From positions 206,818-270,817 of the forward strand of contig JAFZKB010000027.1 of NCBI GenBank assembly GCA_017551865.1: a stretch of 64,000 nt of DNA, written 5' to 3'. The notes below the pieces were generated by a model. It was not told the origin of the DNA. It did no database searches and was given only the letters and a program-made list of their open reading frames with translations. This DNA is from Clostridiales bacterium. GTDB lineage: Bacteria; Bacillota; Clostridia; Saccharofermentanales; Saccharofermentanaceae. How positions within the stretch are numbered: the first letter of the stretch is position 1; every line of letters begins with the position of its first letter. A program made the position numbers and the translations under genes. Positions 58,786-64,000 of the stretch are shown here, one piece after another.

Positions 58786-60840
58786 CTATTTTTTCTTCGT
58801 AGTTTTCGTTGTCTTTGTGCTCTTCGTTGCTTTCGGCTTTACTTCCGTCTTTTTCGACTTCGCTGCGGGAGCTTTGGTAGACTTTGCCGCAGTAGTTTTG
58901 GTGGACTTTGCGGGTGTCTTTTCGGACTTACCTGTGGAAGCCTTGGTCGATCTTGCGGAAGAAGACTTCACTTTCTGGAAGTAGATACCACCTAACGGCG
59001 GCAGATTGACGGCGATGTGATACGGTTTTCCGTTCCATCCCTCTTCTACTGCCTTAAATGTGCCCTTGCTGTCCGTGCCGTCCGGATATCCGGAACCGCC
59101 GTACTTCATGTCATCGGTGTTCATCAGGATCTTGTATCTTCCGCCTTCGGTCACACCGATATTGTAGTTTTCAAGCGGTACCGGCACCATGTTCAGCGCC
59201 ACATAGATATCTTCCTGATTGGCCACGCCTTTTCTCTTAAAGACGAAGACGTTGTTCTTCACATCTGAGGCATCGACCCATTCAAAGCCGCCCCAGGAGT
59301 GATCGTCCTGCCAGAACTGCGCATTCTTGATGTAGAAGTGATTCAGGTCAGCTACATAGTCCTGTAGGAGCTTATGGGATTCATACTGCAGCATGAACCA
59401 TTCGAGCTGCTCATAGAATCTCCACTCGATGAACTGGCCGAATTCAGATCCCATGAAATTGAGTTTAGCACCCGGATGCGCCATCATGTACATGTACATC
59501 AGTCGAAGATTGGCAAACTTTCTCCAGTTGTCGCCCGGCATCTTATCGATGAGGCTCTTCTTGCCGTGTACGACTTCATCGTGGGAAAGACTCAGGATGA
59601 AGTTCTCCGAGAAAGCGTACATCATAGAGAAACAGAACTGGTCGTGATGCCATTCTCTGGCATACGAATCCGTCTGGAAATAATCAAGCGTGTCATGCAT
59701 CCAGCCCATGTTCCACTTATGCGTGAAGCCCAGTCCGCCATCACTTACCGGATGGGAGACCTTCGGCCATGCCGTGGATTCCTCGGCGATCATCATGACA
59801 TATGGATAGTTTTCGGAAACGATGGTATTCAGGTTACGGATGAAATCGATCGCTTCGAGGTTATCCGTACCACCATAGATATTCGGAATATACTCGGTTC
59901 TTCCGTAATCACGGTAGAGCATACTGGAAACTGCGTCCATGCGGATACCGTCCAGATGGAATTCCTCGATCCAGAATACGGCATTGGAAATAAGGAAGGA
60001 CTGGACTTCAGCCTTTGCATAGTCAAATACGAAAGTACCCCACTCCTTGTGTTCACCGATCCTCGGGTCCTTATACTCATAGCACGGAGATCCGTCAAAA
60101 CGGACAAGGCCTTCTGAATTCTTCGGGAAATGCGCCGGTACCCAGTCGAGGATAATGGCTATGCCGTTCTTATGGAGATGATCCACAAAATATTTAAAGT
60201 CCGCCGGTGTTCCGAAACGGCTCGTCACCGCATAATAGCAGATGACCTGATAGCCCCAGGAATCATCGAGCGGATGCTCCAGGACCGGCATAAGTTCCAC
60301 GTGAGTATAGCCCATTTTCTTACAGTATTTCGCAAGTTCCCTTGCAATCTCACGGTAGTTCATGAAATTGCCGTCATCGTGGCGGCGCCAGGATCCTAAG
60401 TGGAGCTCGTAGATTGAGATCGGTCTCGGGGAACAAGCATGCACGCGCTTGCTGGTAAAAGCCTCGTCGTGCCAGGTATAGTCATTCGGATCGTAAAGGA
60501 TCGATGCGTCCGCAGGTCTCGTCTCGCAGTGTCTGGCATACGGATCGACCTTGTTCACTTCGCTTCCGTCCGCTCCATACACGTGGTATTTGTAGCGGTC
60601 CCACTGCTTCGCGCCGACGATATACCCTTCCCAGATGCCGGAATCCCCGATCCGGTACATGTAGTACGCCTGCGCATTCCAGTCATTAAAATCACCGACG
60701 ATACTCACCGCGGTGGCATTCGGCGCCCAGACCCTGAAAAGAAAGCCTTTCTCACCATTGTCGCGCACGAATGGACGGGACCCAAGATAGTTATAACTCT
60801 TATAATCTTTGCCCGTATTGAAAAGATACGCCTGGTCCAT
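58786..60840 (-). CDS. glgB: Glycogen branching enzyme with basic C-terminal tail
   Basis: 684 aa from the ATG at 60838-60840 (AGGAG upstream; a longer frame to 60885 has no ribosome site). CBM48 (about 25-110: FRVWAPNATAVSIVGDFNDWN), GH13 barrel with DGIRMDAVSSM (nucleophile), MMIAEESTAWP (acid/base) and LSHDEVVHGK (stabiliser). It creates alpha-1,6 branches. The last 59 residues (626-684) form a Lys/Thr/Ala/Ser-rich tail ending KKK, echoing the tail of GlgA. First gene of glgB-glgC-glgD-glgA-GH13. Confidence 0.95.
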   Translation of the reverse strand: MDQAYLFNTGKDYKSYNYLGSRPFVRDNGEKGFLFRVWAPNATAVSIVGDFNDWNAQAYYMYRIGDSGIWEGYIVGAKQWDRYKYHVYGADGSEVNKVDPYARHCETRPADASILYDPNDYTWHDEAFTSKRVHACSPRPISIYELHLGSWRRHDDGNFMNYREIARELAKYCKKMGYTHVELMPVLEHPLDDSWGYQVICYYAVTSRFGTPADFKYFVDHLHKNGIAIILDWVPAHFPKNSEGLVRFDGSPCYEYKDPRIGEHKEWGTFVFDYAKAEVQSFLISNAVFWIEEFHLDGIRMDAVSSMLYRDYGRTEYIPNIYGGTDNLEAIDFIRNLNTIVSENYPYVMMIAEESTAWPKVSHPVSDGGLGFTHKWNMGWMHDTLDYFQTDSYAREWHHDQFCFSMMYAFSENFILSLSHDEVVHGKKSLIDKMPGDNWRKFANLRLMYMYMMAHPGAKLNFMGSEFGQFIEWRFYEQLEWFMLQYESHKLLQDYVADLNHFYIKNAQFWQDDHSWGGFEWVDASDVKNNVFVFKRKGVANQEDIYVALNMVPVPLENYNIGVTEGGRYKILMNTDDMKYGGSGYPDGTDSKGTFKAVEEGWNGKPYHIAVNLPPLGGIYFQKVKSSSARSTKASTGKSEKTPAKSTKTTAAKSTKAPAAKSKKTEVKPKATKSTKTTKTTKKK

Positions 60841-60892
60841 GTAATATCTCCTACATACATGGGCATGACAGCCCATTTCTTCCATTTCATTT

Positions 60893-60898
60893 ATTATA
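60893..60898 (-). promoter_or_regulatory. -10 element of the glycogen operon and leader hairpin
   Basis: Minus-strand TATAAT, 52 nt before the glgB start. The leader can form ATGGGC-TGTCAT-GCCCAT between promoter and ribosome site. The -35 is weak; an upstream element (next entry) may help. Confidence 0.5.
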
Positions 60899-60909
60899 AA
60901 TCAACCTTG
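60895..60909 (-). promoter_or_regulatory. 15-bp element shared with the 2-oxoacid oxidoreductase promoter
   Basis: Minus-strand CAAGGTTGATTTATA is identical to 63684-63698. A CTAG also lies 8-10 nt upstream of both copies. It may be a binding site for a common regulator. Confidence 0.5.
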
Positions 60910-60932
60910 AGAAAGTTTCTAGCATAATTAAC

Positions 60933-60962
60933 AAAAGAGAGCCGATTTCTCGGCTCTCTTTT
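60933..60962 (-). terminator. Terminator after the 2-oxoacid oxidoreductase operon
   Basis: Perfect 13-bp stem AAAAGAGAGCCGA / TCGGCTCTCTTTT with a 4-nt loop, then GTTAATTAT on the minus strand. It lies about 90 nt after the last stop and just before the glgB promoter. Confidence 0.85.
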
Positions 60963-61049
60963 ATAACATGTCACAATTCTTTCCCTTAATATCAATATAT
61001 ATAGGGATTTGTAAAGATTTTGTGAACTCCTCAACCCAAAGTCGGGAGA

Positions 61050-61592
61050 TCACTTGTTGGCGAACTCGGCTCCCTTATCGAAAGCGTTCAGGTTGTTCGG
61101 GATCATGTGATGTCTTCTCTCCGGAAGAACGTCATACAGTGCTTTTTCAAAGGAATCCCTGGTAAAAGCGCCTGTTGCCGCGGATACGCAGCCAAGGAGT
61201 ACGATGGTCGCATATGCCATGGAACCAAGTTCAGAAGCAATCTCGGAAGAGTTGATCGGGATGAAGCGGATATCTGTGCGCTTCGGAGCAACCTTAACGA
61301 GCGAAGAGTCAATGATGATGATTCCGCCCGGCTTGAGGGTATCTTCAAACTTTTCAAGAGAAGGCTGGTTCAGTGCGATAAGAACGTCCGGCTCGTTGAT
61401 GACCGGAGAACCGATCGGCTCATCGGAAATAACGACGGAGCAGTTTGCTGTACCACCACGCATTTCCGGACCATAGGACGGGAACCAGGAAACCTCTTTG
61501 CCTTCGATCAAAGCAGACTCTGCCGCCATCTTACCTGCGGAAAGAACGCCCTGACCACCGAATCCGGCAAGAATAATAGAAAAATCGATCAT
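61050..61592 (-). CDS. 2-oxoacid:ferredoxin oxidoreductase gamma subunit
   Basis: 180 aa from the ATG at 61590-61592 (GGAGG upstream, 4 nt after the beta subunit). FSIILAGFGGQGVLSAGKMAAE and FPSYGPEMRGGTANCSVVIS are the gamma-subunit signatures. Together with the next three genes it forms a four-subunit KOR/VOR-type enzyme that converts a 2-oxoacid plus CoA to acyl-CoA, CO2 and reduced ferredoxin. Last gene of the operon. Confidence 0.93.
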   Translation of the reverse strand: MIDFSIILAGFGGQGVLSAGKMAAESALIEGKEVSWFPSYGPEMRGGTANCSVVISDEPIGSPVINEPDVLIALNQPSLEKFEDTLKPGGIIIIDSSLVKVAPKRTDIRFIPINSSEIASELGSMAYATIVLLGCVSAATGAFTRDSFEKALYDVLPERRHHMIPNNLNAFDKGAEFANK

Positions 61593-61596
61593 ATCA

Positions 61597-62343
61597 TTAC
61601 ACCTCCAGATCCTTGCCCTTGAAGACGCCCAGCGGATACTGCGGGACCATCTTCTCTTTGCACCACTCCAGAGCTTCGATCGGCTCCTTGCCCCAGTTCG
61701 TCGGGCATGTGGAGAGGAACTCAACCATCGCGAAACCGAGGCCGGCCTGCTGAACGCGGAAAGCCTTTGCGATCGCCTTCTTAGCTTCCTGAATGTGCTT
61801 GTAGTCGAAAAGTGCTACACGCTCGATATAAACAGCACCGGTAAGTGTGGAGAGCATCTCACTGACGTTGATCGGATAACCGCGTGTCTCTGCGTCACGA
61901 CCGAGAGGAGAGGTTGTTGTAACCTGACCCAGAAGAGTGGTCGGAGCCATCTGACCGGATGTCATACCGTAAACGGCGTTATTTACGAAGAATGTGCAGA
62001 TCTTCTCACCACGAGCTGCGGCGTGAACGATCTCTGCTGTACCGATGGAAGCGAGGTCACCATCACCCTGATAAGTGAAGACCATTTCTTCCGGCTTGCA
62101 GCGCTTAATACCTGTAGCTACGGCCGGAGCTCGACCATGAGCTGCCTGTACCATGTCGCAGGAAAAATAATCGTAGTTATTGTATGTGCATCCAACAGAT
62201 GCAACACCGATGGTCTTGTCGAGGATATCCATCTCCTCCATTACTTCCGCGATGAGGCGGTGAATGATACCGTGCATACAGCCCGGGCAGTAATGGAACG
62301 GCTTATCGGTAAGACCCTTTGTTTTCTGAAATACAACTGCCAT
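61597..62343 (-). CDS. 2-oxoacid:ferredoxin oxidoreductase beta (TPP) subunit
   Basis: 248 aa. HYCPGCMHGIIHRLI, ASVGCTYNNYDYFSCDMVQAAHGRAPAVATGIKR and the TPP-binding YQGDGDLASIGTAEIVHAAARGEKICTFFVNNAVYGMT are all present. No own Fe-S cysteine set, as usual for this subunit type. GGGGGAG precedes the ATG; 1 nt from the alpha gene. Confidence 0.94.
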   Translation of the reverse strand: MAVVFQKTKGLTDKPFHYCPGCMHGIIHRLIAEVMEEMDILDKTIGVASVGCTYNNYDYFSCDMVQAAHGRAPAVATGIKRCKPEEMVFTYQGDGDLASIGTAEIVHAAARGEKICTFFVNNAVYGMTSGQMAPTTLLGQVTTTSPLGRDAETRGYPINVSEMLSTLTGAVYIERVALFDYKHIQEAKKAIAKAFRVQQAGLGFAMVEFLSTCPTNWGKEPIEALEWCKEKMVPQYPLGVFKGKDLEV

Positions 62344-62344
62344 C

Positions 62345-63415
62345 TTACATCTCCCCCTTATGAATCTTTACGATCTCATCCAGGATCTCTTTCTGGGTCG
62401 GCAGGTTACCACCCATACGGCCATGGAAATAGACCGGCTTCTTGCCGTTGACAGCAAGACGGACATCTTCGATCATCTGACCGGAAGAAAGTTCAACATC
62501 GAGGAAGCCCTTTACACTCGGCATATCTGCAACACGTGCAAATTCTTTACTCGGGAAAGGCCACAGGGTGATCGGACGGACCATGCCGACTTTGATACCA
62601 AGCTCAGCAGCCTGACGGATAACATTCTTGCAGATACGGCTGCAAGTACCATATGCTGCGATTACGATCTCTGCATCTTCGAGATTGGAAGACTCAAACA
62701 TAACTTCCTTCTCTTCGATTTCTCTGTACTTCTCCTGAAGTTCTCTGTTCTTTGCTTCGAGATCATCCGGATCGATATAGATCGAAGTGATCGTATTGTG
62801 CTTTTCACGGCCATGCATACCTGTGGTTGCCCAAGGCTTTGCTACTTCCAAAGTATCTTCCTTCTCTTTAAAAGCAACTGGTTCCATCATCTGACCGATA
62901 GTACCGTCACCGAGAATCATGCAGACCATTCTGTACTTATCAGCAAGGTCAAATGACTTTACTGTCAGTTCATAAAGTTCCTGAACAGAAGCAGGTGCAA
63001 TAACAAGGTTTCTGTAGTCACCATGTCCGCCGCCCTTTGTTGCCTGGAAATAGTCACCCTGAGACGGGAGAATACCGCCCAGACCCGGACCGCCACGCAT
63101 GATATTAACAACGACCGCCGGAAGCTCAGCACCGGCAATATAGGAAATACCCTCCTGCTTCAGGGAGATTCCCGGAGAAGAGGAGGATGTGAGTACTCTC
63201 TCACCTGTAGCTGCCGCACCATAAACCATGTTGATAGCTGCAACTTCGCTCTCGGCCTGTACAAATGTACCGCCGTGCTTTACCATCTCACGAGCCATGT
63301 AGTGCATGACTTCTGTCTGAGGTGTGATCGGGTAACCGAAATAATGACGGCATCCTGCACGGATCGCCGCTTCTGCGATTACCTCATTACCTTTCATCAA
63401 TACTCTTTTTGCCAT
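62345..63415 (-). CDS. vorB: 2-oxoacid:ferredoxin oxidoreductase alpha subunit (VorB/KorA-like)
   Basis: 356 aa. KGNEVIAEAAIRAGCRHYFGYPITPQTEVMHYMA, GERVLTSSSSPGISLKQEGISYIAGAELPAVVVNIMRGGPGLGG, and a C-terminal VGMVRPITLWPFPSKEF. The sequence resembles the subunit commonly named VorB (3-methyl-2-oxobutanoate dehydrogenase), but branched-chain, 2-oxoglutarate and related substrates cannot be told apart from sequence alone. Linked to ilvE function in the same window, branched-chain 2-oxoacids are plausible. Confidence 0.88.
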   Translation of the reverse strand: MAKRVLMKGNEVIAEAAIRAGCRHYFGYPITPQTEVMHYMAREMVKHGGTFVQAESEVAAINMVYGAAATGERVLTSSSSPGISLKQEGISYIAGAELPAVVVNIMRGGPGLGGILPSQGDYFQATKGGGHGDYRNLVIAPASVQELYELTVKSFDLADKYRMVCMILGDGTIGQMMEPVAFKEKEDTLEVAKPWATTGMHGREKHNTITSIYIDPDDLEAKNRELQEKYREIEEKEVMFESSNLEDAEIVIAAYGTCSRICKNVIRQAAELGIKVGMVRPITLWPFPSKEFARVADMPSVKGFLDVELSSGQMIEDVRLAVNGKKPVYFHGRMGGNLPTQKEILDEIVKIHKGEM

Positions 63416-63424
63416 GTCTCCACC

Positions 63425-63631
63425 TTACCTTTCTACCGTGATCACAGAATCCGGGCACTGGGTCGCGCAGAAGGCGCAGCCAACGCACTGGGAAAGATCG
63501 GTACAGGAAGCAGGATGATAGCCTTTACTGTTCAGACGCTCTTTATCGAGCACGAGGATCTTCTTTGGGCAAGCATAAACACACAAGCCGCAGCCCTTAC
63601 ACAGATCTTCTTGAAAAGATACTTTAGCCAT
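63425..63631 (-). CDS. 2-oxoacid:ferredoxin oxidoreductase delta subunit, 2x[4Fe-4S]
   Basis: 68 aa ferredoxin. Two clusters: CKGCGLCVYACP (about 11-22) and CVGCAFCATQCP (about 49-60). It passes electrons from the TPP subunit to external ferredoxin. First gene of the operon, AGGAGG upstream, 9 nt before the alpha subunit start. Confidence 0.94.
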   Translation of the reverse strand: MAKVSFQEDLCKGCGLCVYACPKKILVLDKERLNSKGYHPASCTDLSQCVGCAFCATQCPDSVITVER

Positions 63632-63664
63632 ATGTTCCTCCTGATATTTTATTGCGTATTATGC

Positions 63665-63693
63665 ATTATAGTATTCGACCCTATATAAATCAA
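63665..63693 (-). promoter_or_regulatory. Promoter of the 2-oxoacid oxidoreductase operon
   Basis: Minus strand TTGATT (63688-63693), 17-nt spacer, TATAAT (63665-63670). The -35 lies inside the 15-bp element shared with the glycogen promoter (63684-63698). Confidence 0.75.
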
Positions 63694-63698
63694 CCTTG
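63684..63698 (-). promoter_or_regulatory. 15-bp element shared with the glycogen promoter
   Basis: Minus-strand CAAGGTTGATTTATA, identical to 60895-60909. Here it covers the -35 box, so a bound protein would affect RNA polymerase directly. Confidence 0.5.
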
Positions 63699-63796
63699 CA
63701 AAAGGCTAGAAAAATGAATGTTTTCCGCTCATTCAGCAAGCAGAATACACAACAGAAACTCTAATCCAAAAGAATACAGATTTCAAAAATTACAAA

Positions 63797-63868
63797 GCAA
63801 AAAAATATCCCTCCTGCGACGAGTTTTGCGTGAGCAAACTGTTCGAGTCGCAAGAGGGATATATTTTT
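63797..63868. terminator. Terminator after mscL
   Basis: Stem ATATCCCTCCTGCGAC / GTCGCAAGAGGGATAT with an inner AGTTTTGC/GCAAACT helix. The minus strand ends in TTTTTTGCTTTG; the plus strand has TTTTT. Confidence 0.88.
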
Positions 63869-63884
63869 GCTTGTATTTAGAAAC

Positions 63885-64000
63885 TTATGCGTCCTTCTTG
63901 AGAAGATCGCGGATCTCTGTGAGAAGAGCGATATCTGCCGGTGTCTCCTCTTCCTTGTTCCCGGAAGCACGGCGGAGGACCGCCTTGATTCTGGCAACGA
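63885..64000 (-). CDS. mscL: Large-conductance mechanosensitive channel, C-terminus (partial)
   Basis: The last 38 residues of a minus-strand gene that enters from beyond the window. They read VARIKAVLRRASGNKEEE...IALLTEIRDLLKK, and LLTEIRDLLK is the conserved C-terminal helix of MscL. MscL releases osmolytes on hypo-osmotic shock. Stop TAA at 63885-63887, followed by a strong terminator. Confidence 0.85.
   Translation of the reverse strand, partial: VARIKAVLRRASGNKEEETPADIALLTEIRDLLKKDA

Overview
The window reads as chromosomal core sequence from an anaerobic, Gram-positive-type Clostridia bacterium. A fibre- or sugar-degrading, gut- or rumen-like member of the Oscillospirales/Saccharofermentans type is a guess from gene content, not a proven placement. 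The supporting signs are strong AGGAGG-type ribosome sites, SepF, a c-di-AMP cyclase, ferredoxin-dependent 2-oxoacid oxidoreductases, IorAB, the GlgC/GlgD glycogen pair and sortase-type surface sorting. There is no phage, IS element, CRISPR array or rRNA operon. Most genes lie on the minus strand.

Layout. 1-5831: ileS, M50 protease, trpS, scpA, scpB operon. 6005-10238: RlmI-like methyltransferase, RluD-type pseudouridine synthase, HD protein and a cytoplasmic beta-helix protein, tightly coupled. 10396-13658 (+): OmpR-type response regulator, sensor kinase, rluF. 13704-19475: GH3 and LacZ-like GH2, each with its own promoter; GH2 has a perfect 16-bp operator-like palindrome. 19629-20007: tmRNA. 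20095-23785: an EF-Tu-domain-2/SseB fusion, a lipoprotein and a membrane amidase-like protein. 24014-28528: UDP-galactopyranose mutase, a fused CdaA-CdaR protein, a Crp/Fnr regulator and nagA. 28744-29820 (+): ilvE. 29902-30060: candidate structured RNA. 30148-33534: RDD protein, orphan protein, M28-like lipoprotein and AroB-like protein. 33688-36913 (+): gltX and glnS. 37066-44594: sepF, yggS, HlyD-like adaptor, methionine gamma-lyase-like enzyme, ACT protein, iorB, iorA. 44661-48436: Na+/solute symporter, metallo-hydrolase, lipoprotein. 48566-48648: tRNA-Leu(GAG). 48826-52453: Pro/Thr-stalk surface protein and a zinc-ribbon membrane protein. 52483-60840: glycogen operon glgB-glgC-glgD-glgA-GH13. 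61050-63631: four-subunit 2-oxoacid:ferredoxin oxidoreductase. 63885-64000: 3' end of mscL.

How it works together. The organism probably imports and cleaves oligosaccharides (GH3, NagA), stores carbon as glycogen, remobilises it with the GH13 enzyme, and oxidises 2-oxoacids and aromatic 2-oxoacids through ferredoxin enzymes. The glycogen and 2-oxoacid oxidoreductase operons share an identical 15-bp upstream element, which suggests common control.

Most unusual points. (i) Four proteins keep an enzyme fold but have lost hallmark catalytic or metal-binding residues: GH2, Amidase_3, M28 and AroB-like. Two of them sit together in one small operon with an orphan protein. (ii) The c-di-AMP cyclase and its regulator are one polypeptide. 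(iii) Glycogen synthase and branching enzyme both carry long histone-H1-like Lys/Ala tails. (iv) A promoter-hairpin-terminator arrangement after ilvE looks like an unannotated small RNA. All motif comparisons are from memory of the families, not from a database search.
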